Assembly (NCBI RefSeq): GCF_021462265.1
Contig: NZ_JAJONF010000011.1
Span: 124,001 to 188,000, forward strand
DNA length: 64,000 nucleotides
Origin: Streptomyces shenzhenensis
Lineage (GTDB): Bacteria > Actinomycetota > Actinomycetes > Streptomycetales > Streptomycetaceae
Reading direction: 5' to 3'
The position numbers and the translations under genes are program-made. Below, piece after piece: positions 51,430-60,012 of the stretch. The stretch's first letter is position 1. Each line of letters opens with the position of its first letter. Under the pieces are notes generated by a model, which saw nothing but the letters and a program-made list of their open reading frames with translations, was not told the DNA's origin and ran no database searches.

Positions 51430-54366
51430 CTATTCGAGAAGCTCCGCGTACGAACCCATGGCCAGCGCGATGTCCGCCTGGGCCCAGAACCGGTGATACG
51501 TGAACACGGGCGCGGCGCCGCCCGCCAGATAGCTCTGGATCTTCGACCACGCCGGATCCTTCTGGTAGAAGGACCGCAGGGACGCGAACGTCGACGACGA
51601 GTTGACCGCGTCCCCGTTCGGCATCTTCCCGCTCCACCCGCTCGGCACGTACACGCTGTCGTCGAAGCGGTTGTAGTCGGCCCGCGTCTCCGGCACCGCG
51701 ATTCCCCGGCTGTCCTGGTAGTTGTTCCACATGCCGTCGAGCAGCGCCTTGGCCGTGGACTTCGCCGTCGCGTCACCGGACCTGGCGGCGTAGTACGTCA
51801 GCGTCTTGGCGTACGCGGCGGCGACACCCACGTCGTTCGTGTAGTCGGAGACCGTGACGTGAAGTCCGCTGTTCGCCCCCGGACTCGACGCGTTCCAGGT
51901 GTCGGGCTGCCCCGACCACTGGAGTGTCGACGGGATCAGGTAGGTGCCGTCCGGGTTGATCGTGGTCTTGGACAGCGCCCACGCCACCCACTTGTCGAGG
52001 ACCGTCTTCGCCGTGGCGTCGCCGGTCTGCTGGTAGTACTCGGCGACCCGCTCCATCGACCAGGCCTGGAAACCGAACCACTGGTTGGACGGCGGGTCGT
52101 GGTACACCGGCTCCCAGTCGTAGTACATGCCGTAGAACGTCGGCGTACCGGACGGCGGGCTCGCGTACCGTCCCTGCCAGCTGTTCGTCGCGCCACCGGC
52201 GATGGCTCCCTCGGAGGACTGCAGCCAGCGGTAGAACTCCAGTTGCCGGGTCAGCGAGGTGCCCCAGTCCGAGGCCCCGGTCGCCGACTTGGGCTTCAGG
52301 TCGGCGTACGAGCTCAACGCGTAGGCGGCCAGCGGGTTCTGGTAACCCCCGTGCACATGGCTCGACCCGATCCGCCACGCCCAGCCCGCGTTGGTGTCCG
52401 TCGCGCCGCCCCAGGCGTAGTACCAGGAGAGCAGGTAGTCCGAGGCGTCCTTGCCGGTGCCGGCCGGGCAGGTCGTCGGACCCACGCAGTTGCCGATCTT
52501 CTTGAAGTACTTGTCGTACATCGCGTAGCGCAGATAGTCGCCCATCTTCGCCGCCTTGCCCACGGTGGCCGAGACGTCACCGCCCTTGCCCTGCTGCTTA
52601 GCCCACACGTCCGCCCAGTACGCGGCCTGCACCGCACGCGCGTCGGCGTCCGGGGCGTCCGTGTACTTCCACTGCTTCGAGTAGGACGAGTCGCCCGTGA
52701 ACAGGTCCAGGTACCCGTTGGTACCGCCGTACTTGAAGGCGTCGCAGGTCGGCTGCGGGACCGTCTCCCACACCGACTCCTGCGGACCGCGCTGGAAGGT
52801 GTTGATGTAGGAGGGGCCGGCGGCCGTCGGACCGGCCTCGCAGGAACCGCCCGGTGTGTCGCCGTAGCCGTAGACGTTGTCGACGTCCTGCAGCCAGTGC
52901 ATGCCGTACACGTCGTCCGTGCCGTAGGCGGTCTTCAGCTCACCGGCGATCGGGTCCGAGCCCACCGGCACCGACGTGTCCAGCTTCGCCGGGTACTCGT
53001 TCGGGGTGTCCAGCTCCGGTGCGTAGGTCGCCGGTTTGGACGCGTTGTAGAAGGAGTTGGTCGGCTGGTCGGCGTGGGTCGGGATCATGTACTTCTCCAT
53101 GAGGCCCCACGCGCCGTTGAACTTGGACCAGTCACCGGTGACCTTGCCGTACATGGCCTGCAGCCACAGAAGGTAGCTGTACGCCTCCGAGGTGGTCTCG
53201 TGGCCCTGGTCGGGGGCCTCGACGATCAGTGTCTCGACCGAGTGGTAGGGGATGCCCTCGGGGGAGAAGTAGCCGTTCGCCGGGTTGGTGATCTTCCCGT
53301 AGAGGTCCAGGAAGCGGGCGTCGTAGGCGTTCGACGCGGCCAGTTCGGTCACGGTGACCGTGGCGCCGCTGTAGCCGGTCGCCGAGGCCGTGAACGTCGC
53401 GGTCCCGGTACCGGAGGAGTCCGCCAGGACGGTCACGTTCTGCGCGGTGCTCCAGTTGGACGGTGTGAACGTGAGCGACGATCCGGCGCTCACCGACAGC
53501 CCGGTGTTGCCGGCCGTGCGGGCCACGGACACGGTCACACTGGCGCTCGGCTGCTTCGACAGACTCACCCCGAACGTGCCCGTGGCGCCCTGCTCGATGC
53601 CCAGCTGGGTCGGCGAGGCCACGACGGCGGGACCCGATGAGACCGTGATGCCGACCGGCGCCGAGGACGCGGACGCGCCCAGGCTGTCGTACGCCTTCGC
53701 CACCAGGGAGTGACTGCCCGCGGCCAGACTGGAGACCGAGAGCGTGTACGGCGCCGAGGTGTCGGTGCCCAGCAGCGTGGTGTCGTCGTAGAACTCCACC
53801 TTGCTGACCGTCGCGCCGTCGGCGGCCGCCGCGGTCGCCGCCAGCGGCACCGCGTCGCCCTGCGTGTAGACCGCACCCGCGCTCGGGCTGGTCAGCACGG
53901 TGACCGGCGGCTGGTGCGCACCGGCGCAGGTCGTGCCGTTGATCGCGAAGGCGGTCGGCGCCACGTTGCTTCCCGTGTACGAGAACTGGGCGCCCGTCGA
54001 CACCGCCGCGCCCGCCGCGATCGTGCCGTTGAACGACGCGTTCTGCACGGTGACCGAGGCGCCGGACTGGGACCAGGTGCCGTTCCAGCCGTTCGACAGC
54101 TTCTGGTTGCCCGAGTACGCGTACGTCAGGGTCCAGCCGTTGATCGCGTCCGTACCGCGGTTGGTGATCGTGAGGTCGGCGGTGAAACCGGTGCCCCAGT
54201 CGTTGGTCTTGTAGTCGACGCTGCACTGAACGGTCGCCGCGTGGGCGGGAACCGTTCCGACGGCGAGCATCGACAGCGGCAGGGCGAGGGCCGCGACGAC
54301 GGCGGTCCACAACCGCCGTACGGCTCTGCGTTTCCTCCCGGCTTGCATGGCATGTCCGGGTCGCAT
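51430..54366 (-). CDS. GH48 reducing-end cellobiohydrolase with N-terminal CBM2
   Basis: This 978-residue secreted enzyme is a GH48 exocellulase. After a long basic-led signal peptide (cleavage near AVGTVPAHAA) come a CBM2 (about residues 45-150), two beta-sandwich linker domains (about 155-250, an Ig-like domain with KVEFYDDTTLLGTD; about 250-345, with LTFTPSNWSTAQNVTV) and the GH48 domain (about 350-978; LDLYGKITNPANGYFSPEGIPYHSVETLIVEAPDQGHETTSEAYSY, SHVHGGYQNPLAAYALS). The catalytic acid is expected in the PDQGHETTSEA region. Start at 54366, with AAGGAGG 9 nt upstream. It is divergent from the GH5 gene across a CebR-type promoter region. Confidence 0.95.
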   Translation of the reverse strand: MRPGHAMQAGRKRRAVRRLWTAVVAALALPLSMLAVGTVPAHAATVQCSVDYKTNDWGTGFTADLTITNRGTDAINGWTLTYAYSGNQKLSNGWNGTWSQSGASVTVQNASFNGTIAAGAAVSTGAQFSYTGSNVAPTAFAINGTTCAGAHQPPVTVLTSPSAGAVYTQGDAVPLAATAAAADGATVSKVEFYDDTTLLGTDTSAPYTLSVSSLAAGSHSLVAKAYDSLGASASSAPVGITVSSGPAVVASPTQLGIEQGATGTFGVSLSKQPSASVTVSVARTAGNTGLSVSAGSSLTFTPSNWSTAQNVTVLADSSGTGTATFTASATGYSGATVTVTELAASNAYDARFLDLYGKITNPANGYFSPEGIPYHSVETLIVEAPDQGHETTSEAYSYLLWLQAMYGKVTGDWSKFNGAWGLMEKYMIPTHADQPTNSFYNASKPATYAPELDTPNEYPAKLDTSVPVGSDPIAGELKTAYGTDDVYGMHWLQDVDNVYGYGDTPGGSCEAGPTAAGPSYINTFQRGPQESVWETVPQPTCDAFKYGGTNGYLDLFTGDSSYSKQWKYTDAPDADARAVQAAYWADVWAKQQGKGGDVSATVGKAAKMGDYLRYAMYDKYFKKIGNCVGPTTCPAGTGKDASDYLLSWYYAWGGATDTNAGWAWRIGSSHVHGGYQNPLAAYALSSYADLKPKSATGASDWGTSLTRQLEFYRWLQSSEGAIAGGATNSWQGRYASPPSGTPTFYGMYYDWEPVYHDPPSNQWFGFQAWSMERVAEYYQQTGDATAKTVLDKWVAWALSKTTINPDGTYLIPSTLQWSGQPDTWNASSPGANSGLHVTVSDYTNDVGVAAAYAKTLTYYAARSGDATAKSTAKALLDGMWNNYQDSRGIAVPETRADYNRFDDSVYVPSGWSGKMPNGDAVNSSSTFASLRSFYQKDPAWSKIQSYLAGGAAPVFTYHRFWAQADIALAMGSYAELLE

Positions 54367-54420
54367 GTGCTGGTTCCTCCTTGCGCTTGCGGCTCGGGGA
54401 GAAGTCAAGGCTTGAACCAG

Positions 54421-54434
54421 TGGGAGCGCTCCCA
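54421..54434. promoter_or_regulatory. CebR-type operator (perfect palindrome)
   Basis: TGGGAGCGCTCCCA is identical to the known CebR-binding box of Streptomyces, the cellobiose-responsive repressor site. It lies about 55 nt upstream of the GH48 start, in the divergent promoter region. Confidence 0.9.
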
Positions 54435-54565
54435 TAGTGGAGATGTGGCATGGTGCGGTCAAGAGTGTCGAAGAGTCGAAAAGATTCGACAGACGTCACC
54501 GAGCGGAAACTCAGGCAGCCCCTCTGTTCTTTGCTCGCACTTGGCGCTACCTTCCTTCGCACCAG

Positions 54566-54579
54566 TGGGAGCGATTCCA
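54566..54579. promoter_or_regulatory. CebR-type operator, imperfect
   Basis: TGGGAGCGATTCCA differs from the perfect box by two bases. It lies 50 nt upstream of the GH5 start, a placement mirroring the box upstream of GH48. Confidence 0.7.
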
Positions 54580-54628
54580 TTCAGTCGACGCGTCCGTCAC
54601 GACGCGCCCGAGCTGCAAGGAGTCGCTC

Positions 54629-56110
54629 ATGCGACACCCCCCGCGTTCGGTTCTTTTAGCCGTCACCGGTGCGGTCGCCCTTGTCGGGGCCGCACTGGTG
54701 CCGGTGGTGTCGGCGTCCGGCGCCACACCCGCGTGCACGGTGCAGTACGCGGTCACGAGTGAGTGGGACACCGGTTTCCAGAGCTCTGTGACCATCACCA
54801 ACAACATGGCCGCCATGAGCAGTTGGAGCCTGAGCTTCGACTTCGCAGGCGGCCAGGAGGTCACCCAGGGCTGGAACGCCAAGTGGTCCCAGTCCGGTAC
54901 GACGGTCACCGCGGCCAACGAGAGCTGGAACGGCTCGCTCGCCACCGGCGCCGGCGTCAGCGCAGGGTTCCTCGGCTCCTGGTCGGGGAGCAACGCCGTA
55001 CCCACGGAGTTCAGGCTCAACGGCACGACGTGCAACGTCGACGCGCAGCCCACGCCGACCCCCACGCCGACTCCGACCGGCCCGCCCGCCACCGGGTCGG
55101 CACCGGCCCTGCACGTCTCCGGCACCAAGCTCGTGGACGCCGGCGGCACGGCTCACCGCCTCCTCGGCGTGAACCGCTCCGGCGGCGAGTTCATGTGCGT
55201 GCAGGGCTACGGCATCTGGGACGGCCCGGTGGACGACACGGCCATCAAGGCGATCGCGGACTGGAAGGCCAACGCCGTCCGCATCCCGCTCAACGAGGAG
55301 TGCTGGCTGGGCCTGTCCAACGTCAAACCCGAGTACGCGGGCGCCAACTACATCGACGCGGTCAAGGAACTGGTGACCCGCGTCGAGTCGTACGGCCTGA
55401 CACCGATCCTCGACCTGCACTGGTCCTACGGCCAGTACACCGGCAACTCGTCCGGCTGCTCCGACGTGCACGCGACCTGCCAGAAGCCGATGCCGGACGC
55501 GCAGTACGCCCCGTCGTTCTGGTCCTCGGTGGCCGGCGCCTTCAAGGACGACCAGGCGGCCGTCTTCGACCTGTTCAACGAGCCCTACCCGGACCGGGCC
55601 ACCTCGACGACCGCCCAGGCCTGGCAGTGCTGGCGGGACGGCGGCACCTGCCCCGGCATCGGTTATGAAGTGGCCGGGACGCAGGACCTGGTGGACAGCA
55701 TCCGGGGCGCCGGTGCCCGGAACGTCATCATGATCGGCGGGCTCGCGTACTCCAACGACCTCAGCCAGTGGCTGACGTACAAGCCCACCGACCCGGCCGG
55801 CAATCTCGTTGCCGCGTACCACGGCTACAACTTCAACACCTGCGCCGACGCGAGCTGCTGGAACTCCACCCTCGCCCCGGTCGCGGCCCAGGTCCCCCTG
55901 GTCGCGGGGGAGATCGGCGAGAACACCTGCTCGCACGCCTTCGTCGACCAGGCCATGAAGTGGTTCGACGACCGCGGCCTGTCCTACCTGGGCTGGACCT
56001 GGAACACCTGGGACTGCTCCTCGGGTCCGTCCCTGATCTCCGACTACAGCGGTACGCCCACGGCGTACGGCGCCGGGCTGCGCGACCACCTCCAGGCGAT
56101 CAACCCGTAA
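54629..56110 (+). CDS. GH5 endoglucanase with N-terminal CBM2, TTA codon in signal peptide
   Basis: This 493-residue secreted enzyme has a signal peptide (MRHPPRSVLLAVTGAVALVGAA), a CBM2 (about residues 33-135; CTVQYAVTSEWDTGFQSSVTITN), a TPTPTPTPTGPP linker and a GH5 catalytic domain (about 155-493). The GH5 acid/base is in AVFDLFNEPYPD and the nucleophile in VPLVAGEIGENTC. It cleaves internal beta-1,4-glucan bonds. AAGGAG lies 6 nt before the ATG. Codon 10 is TTA (54656-54658), the rare leucine codon read by the bldA tRNA, so translation may depend on developmental state. It is followed by the GH6 gene 66 nt downstream, probably on the same transcript. Confidence 0.95.
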   Translation: MRHPPRSVLLAVTGAVALVGAALVPVVSASGATPACTVQYAVTSEWDTGFQSSVTITNNMAAMSSWSLSFDFAGGQEVTQGWNAKWSQSGTTVTAANESWNGSLATGAGVSAGFLGSWSGSNAVPTEFRLNGTTCNVDAQPTPTPTPTPTGPPATGSAPALHVSGTKLVDAGGTAHRLLGVNRSGGEFMCVQGYGIWDGPVDDTAIKAIADWKANAVRIPLNEECWLGLSNVKPEYAGANYIDAVKELVTRVESYGLTPILDLHWSYGQYTGNSSGCSDVHATCQKPMPDAQYAPSFWSSVAGAFKDDQAAVFDLFNEPYPDRATSTTAQAWQCWRDGGTCPGIGYEVAGTQDLVDSIRGAGARNVIMIGGLAYSNDLSQWLTYKPTDPAGNLVAAYHGYNFNTCADASCWNSTLAPVAAQVPLVAGEIGENTCSHAFVDQAMKWFDDRGLSYLGWTWNTWDCSSGPSLISDYSGTPTAYGAGLRDHLQAINP

Positions 56111-56176
56111 CACGCCTACCGAACCAGCACGTCCACGGAAGAAGCACGTCCATCGAACAAGAAGGAACCCGCACTC

Positions 56177-57892
56177 ATGAGTCGTACCAGAACAGCGGTG
56201 TTCGCCGCCCTGGCGCTCGTCGCCGGGGTGTCCGGGCCGGCGGCCGCCGTGACCCCGGCCGCCGACGCGGCGATCTCCGCGATTCCCTGCACCGTCGACT
56301 ACAAGATCCAGAACGACTGGGGCGCCGGCTTCACCGCCGCGGTCACCGTCACCAACAACGCGGCTGCGAAGTCGAGTTGGTCGCTGAAGTGGTCGTACGC
56401 CGGCAACCAGCAGGTGACCAGCTCCTGGAGCGCCAAGCTCTCCCAGAGCGGCACCGCCGTCACCGCAGCCAACGAGACCTACAACGGTGCTCTGGCGACC
56501 GGCGGTTCGGTCAGCTTCGGCTTCAACGGCACCTACAGCGGCACGAACGCGATCCCCACCTCCTTCACTCTCGACGGCGTCACCTGCAACGTCGACGACG
56601 GCAGCGGTGGCGGCGGCACCGGTAACGGCGGCGGCTCCGGCACCCGCGTCGACAACCCGTACTCCGGTGCCAAGGTGTACGTGAACCCGGAGTGGTCGGC
56701 GCTGGCCGCCGCGGAACCGGGCGGCACCCGCGTCTCCGACCAGCCCACCGGCGTCTGGCTCGACCGCATCGCCGCGATCAACGGGGTGAACGGCGGCATG
56801 GGCCTGCGCGACCACCTGGACGCGGCCCTGGCCCAGAAGGGCAGCGGCGAGGAGGTCGTCCAGCTGGTCATCTACGACCTGCCCGGACGCGACTGCTCCG
56901 CCCTCGCCTCGAACGGCGAACTCGGCCCGACGGAGATCGACAAGTACAAGACGCAGTTCATCGACCCGATCGCGGCGATCCTCTCCGACAGCAAGTACGC
57001 CTCGCTGCGGATCGTCACCACCGTCGAGATCGACTCGCTGCCCAACCTGGTCACCAACACCGGCAGCCGGGCCACCGCCACCCCCAACTGCGACACCATG
57101 CTGGCCAACGGCAACTACGTGAAGGGCGTCGGTTACGCCCTCGCCAAGCTCGGTGCGATCCCCAACGTCTACAACTACCTCGACGCCGGCCACCACGGCT
57201 GGCTGGGCTGGGACGACAACTTCGCCTCCTCCGCCCAGGTCCTCTACCAGGCCGCCAACGCCGAGGGCGCGACCGTCGACGACGTCCAGGGGTTCATCAC
57301 CGACACGGCCAACTACAGCGCCCTGAAGGAGAACAACTTCACCATCAACGACACGGTGAACGGCACCTCCGTCCGCCAGTCCAAGTGGGTCGACTGGAAC
57401 CGCTACGTCGACGAGCTCTCCTTCGCACAGGCCTTCCGCACCGAGTTGGTCTCGGTCGGCTTCAACTCCGGCATCGGCATGCTGATCGACACCTCCCGCA
57501 ACGGCTGGGGCGGCAGCGCGCGGCCGGCCGGTCCCGGCCCGACGACCAGCGTGGACGCGTACGTCGACGGCGGCCGTTACGACCGCCGGATCCATGTCGG
57601 CAACTGGTGCAACCAGGCCGGAGCCGGCCTCGGTGAGCGCCCGCAGGCCAGCCCGGCCGCCGGGATCGACGCCTACGTCTGGATGAAGCCGCCGGGTGAG
57701 TCCGACGGCTCCAGCACCGCCATCCCGAACGACGAGGGCAAGGGCTTCGACCGGATGTGCGACCCGACGTACACGGGCAACGCCCGCAACGGCAACAACA
57801 TGTCCGGCGCCCTGCCGAACGCGCCGCTGTCCGGGCACTGGTTCTCCGCCCAGTTCCAGCAGCTGATGGCTAACGCCTATCCGCCGCTGTAG
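56177..57892 (+). CDS. GH6 cellobiohydrolase/endoglucanase with N-terminal CBM2
   Basis: This 571-residue secreted enzyme has a signal peptide (MSRTRTAVFAALALVAGVSGPAAA), a CBM2 (about 37-140; CTVDYKIQNDWGAGFTAAVTVTN), a Gly/Ser/Asp linker (DDGSGGGGTGNGGGSGT) and a GH6 domain (about 160-571). GH6 features are VVQLVIYDLPGRDCSALASNGE, RIVTTVEIDSLPNLVTNT, YNYLDAGHHGWLGWDDN, NRYVDELSFAQAF and GMLIDTSRNGWGG. The overall form is that of a nonreducing-end cellobiohydrolase such as CbhII. AGAAGGAA precedes the ATG. Its 3' end overlaps the convergent phytanoyl-CoA dioxygenase-family gene by 23 nt. Confidence 0.95.
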   Translation: MSRTRTAVFAALALVAGVSGPAAAVTPAADAAISAIPCTVDYKIQNDWGAGFTAAVTVTNNAAAKSSWSLKWSYAGNQQVTSSWSAKLSQSGTAVTAANETYNGALATGGSVSFGFNGTYSGTNAIPTSFTLDGVTCNVDDGSGGGGTGNGGGSGTRVDNPYSGAKVYVNPEWSALAAAEPGGTRVSDQPTGVWLDRIAAINGVNGGMGLRDHLDAALAQKGSGEEVVQLVIYDLPGRDCSALASNGELGPTEIDKYKTQFIDPIAAILSDSKYASLRIVTTVEIDSLPNLVTNTGSRATATPNCDTMLANGNYVKGVGYALAKLGAIPNVYNYLDAGHHGWLGWDDNFASSAQVLYQAANAEGATVDDVQGFITDTANYSALKENNFTINDTVNGTSVRQSKWVDWNRYVDELSFAQAFRTELVSVGFNSGIGMLIDTSRNGWGGSARPAGPGPTTSVDAYVDGGRYDRRIHVGNWCNQAGAGLGERPQASPAAGIDAYVWMKPPGESDGSSTAIPNDEGKGFDRMCDPTYTGNARNGNNMSGALPNAPLSGHWFSAQFQQLMANAYPPL

Positions 57893-58763
57893 GCCCGTCG
57901 GCCGAGCTGAGATCGACGCTGCGGGCCGTCTGTGGCTGGTCGCGCAGTTCCCCGCGCCCCTTGGGGGCGCGGGGGTCCAGGCCCCGGCGGATTGCACGCT
58001 CCACCGCCGAGTAGTTCCCGTCCCGCCGCTCCAGCTCACAGGGGGCGGCGGGCAGCAACGGCGGCTGCGCCATGAAACGGGGGCGGGTGCCGTGGTGGGG
58101 CTGGGCCGCGTGCACCAGGAAGGGATGGCAGAGGTAGACGTCACCGGGACGGCCGGTGGCGTACCCGAGCGGGCGGTGGGCGGAGGCCTCGATCAGACGC
58201 GGGGCGATCTCCAGCCCGGACACACCGGCCTCGCCGTACGGCTCCAGCAGCGGTGGCACGTCGAGGTGTGAGCCGATCCGGATACGGGTCGGGGCGTCCG
58301 TCTCCGTCACCTCGGAGAACAGGAACAGCATCAGCAGGGCCCGGTCCCGGGAGCGCAGATTGGTGAAGTACCAGCTCTCGCCCTCCGGGAGATAACTCCC
58401 CTCGATGTGCCAGCCCGCGTCGTCCGGCTCCGCCGCGTGCGGGAACCGCAGGGGAAAGCTGCCCAGCGAGTAGCGCGGCACCCAGCGGCCCTCGCCCACC
58501 AGCAGGTCGAACGCCTCATGCAGCACGGGGGAGTTGACGGCCGCCGCGAACGGGCCCTGGGCCATCCCCGCCACCCACACCACCGGGTCCTTCCAGGTAC
58601 CGGGGTCCGCCGGGTCGTACCCCGTCTCGCGCCAGAGCAGCCGGGTGCAGTCCTCGGCGACCCGTGGCGGGAACGCGCCCTCGATCTTCACGAAACCGTC
58701 GGTCAGGAAGCGTGCCACCAGTTCGTCGTCCACCCGGTCATCGTGGACCGTGCGCCTTGCCAT
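57870..58763 (-). CDS. Phytanoyl-CoA dioxygenase family protein
   Basis: This 297-residue protein belongs to the PhyH family of Fe(II)/2-oxoglutarate dioxygenases. The opening DDELVARFLTDGFVKIEGAFP is typical. The first metal pair reads GWHIEGSYLPEG (H-x-E where most members have H-x-D), and the distal histidine and 2-oxoglutarate arginine lie in VYLCHPFLVHAAQPHHGTRPRF. The C-terminal tail (DPRAPKGRGELRDQPQTA and beyond) is encoded by the dispersed repeat, so the original end may have been earlier. The start is uncertain (58763 or one two codons upstream); no ribosome site is clear. The hydroxylated substrate is unknown. Confidence 0.85.
   Translation of the reverse strand: MARRTVHDDRVDDELVARFLTDGFVKIEGAFPPRVAEDCTRLLWRETGYDPADPGTWKDPVVWVAGMAQGPFAAAVNSPVLHEAFDLLVGEGRWVPRYSLGSFPLRFPHAAEPDDAGWHIEGSYLPEGESWYFTNLRSRDRALLMLFLFSEVTETDAPTRIRIGSHLDVPPLLEPYGEAGVSGLEIAPRLIEASAHRPLGYATGRPGDVYLCHPFLVHAAQPHHGTRPRFMAQPPLLPAAPCELERRDGNYSAVERAIRRGLDPRAPKGRGELRDQPQTARSVDLSSADGPTAADRR
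57926..57980. repeat. Dispersed intergenic repeat, copy E (reverse orientation), inside a gene end
   Basis: TGGCTGGTCGCGCAGTTCC, then a stem of CCCCGCGCCCC and GGGGCGCGGGG (57950-57960 and 57964-57974, loop TTG), is the reverse complement of the best copy's right half. It lies inside the 3' part of the dioxygenase-family gene, just after the GH6 stop, and could also end both transcripts. Confidence 0.8.
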
Positions 58764-58856
58764 CCGCATCCGGTTTTTTGCCGCCCCGGCAACACGACTG
58801 GCATCCGGGCGGTGCGTCGTCGCACCCTGGCGGCACCCGGACGAGAGGCTGAGCCC

Positions 58857-59774
58857 ATGACGCACGACCACCACCACACGGACACCCACCGGCACACGCA
58901 CCCCCACGATCACCATCAGGCGCACTCGAACACCGACATCGACTGGGCCGAGATGGCCGGTCACCTGGAGTCGCAGGCGGAACTCCTCGCGCCTCTCTAC
59001 GAGAGCGCGCTCGGCTGGCTCGGAAAGGAGGTCACCGAGCCGGGGCTGATCGTCGACGTCGGCAGTGGGCCGGGGGTGGTGTCGTGTCTGTTCGCCGAGG
59101 TGTTCCCGGGTGCCCGGGTGCTGGCCGTGGACGGCAGCGAACCGCTCCTGGACCGGGCCCGCGCCCGTGCCGAGCGGCAGGGCGTGGCCGACCGCTTCGG
59201 CGTGCTCGCCGGTGAACTCCCGGGTGTGCTGGACCAGCTGGACTACCCGGCGGACCTCTTGTGGGCCGGGCACAGCCTGCACCACCTCGGTGACCAGCGG
59301 GCCGCGCTCACCGCGTTCGGCGAGCGGCTGGCCCCCGGCGGCACCCTGGCCATCCTCGAAGGCGGCCTGCCCAGCCGCTTCCTGCCCCGCGACATCGGCA
59401 TCGGCCGCCCCGGACTCCAGGCCCGGCTGGACGCGCTCCAGGAGGAGTGGTTCGCACGGATGCGCGCCGAACTGCCCGGCGCGGTCGCCGAGGCCGAGGA
59501 CTGGCCGACGCTGCTGTCCTCCGCCGGCCTCAAGTACGCCCGCACCCGCAGCTTCCTGATCGACCTGCCCGCTCCCGCCTCCGACCGGGCCCGCGCCTAC
59601 GCCGTCGAGATCTTCTCCCGCATCCGGGACACCCTCAGCGGCGATCTCCACGCCGACGACCGCGCCACCCTGGAGCGCCTCCTCGACCCGGCCGACCCGG
59701 CGAGCCTGCACCGCAGGTCCGACCTGTTCGTCCTCGGCGTCCGCACCGTGCACACGGCGGTCCGGCCCGCCTGA
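58857..59774 (+). CDS. Class I SAM-dependent methyltransferase with histidine-rich N-terminus
   Basis: This 305-residue protein is a class I methyltransferase. The first 24 residues (MTHDHHHTDTHRHTHPHDHH and on) hold 13 histidines, a likely metal-binding tract. Motif I is LIVDVGSGPGVVSCLFAEVFPG near residue 63, followed by AVDGSEPLLDRARARAERQG, LLWAGHSLHHLGDQRAALTAF and ERLAPGGTLAILEGG. The C-terminal domain (about 190-305) includes VEIFSRIRDTLSGDLHADDRATLERLLDP. The acceptor is unknown; the His tract suggests metal sensing, storage or a metal-linked substrate, which is inference. Confidence 0.87.
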   Translation: MTHDHHHTDTHRHTHPHDHHQAHSNTDIDWAEMAGHLESQAELLAPLYESALGWLGKEVTEPGLIVDVGSGPGVVSCLFAEVFPGARVLAVDGSEPLLDRARARAERQGVADRFGVLAGELPGVLDQLDYPADLLWAGHSLHHLGDQRAALTAFGERLAPGGTLAILEGGLPSRFLPRDIGIGRPGLQARLDALQEEWFARMRAELPGAVAEAEDWPTLLSSAGLKYARTRSFLIDLPAPASDRARAYAVEIFSRIRDTLSGDLHADDRATLERLLDPADPASLHRRSDLFVLGVRTVHTAVRPA

Positions 59775-59949
59775 GCGGACCTGGAGACGCAGAGCGTCCG
59801 GGGTGCGGGAAAGGGGGCGGTCGCGCAGGCCGCGCTGGGCGCCGGTGGCGGCGAGGGGCCACACCCGGCGGCGCGCGGAGAGGCAGAGCACGCCGCCGGC
59901 GTCCGCGCCCGCCGCGCGGACGGTCGCGTCGAGGGCTGTGATGCCGGAA

Positions 59950-59977
59950 CGGCCCGGTACCGTGCGGTACCGGGCCG
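59950..59977. terminator. Terminator hairpin downstream of the chitosanase gene
   Basis: A perfect 12-bp inverted repeat (59950-59961 and 59966-59977, loop GTGC) lies about 35 nt past the chitosanase stop on the minus strand. Confidence 0.75.
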
Positions 59978-60012
59978 CCCGCCCCGGGCCGGTGCCGGCG
60001 CGAAAGACCTCG

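Noticed and set aside
54656..58144. 1162-codon minus-strand open frame under the GH5 and GH6 genes
   Set aside because: It is the antisense of two well-supported secreted cellulases and has Val/Arg/Gly-rich repetitive sequence with no recognisable domain.
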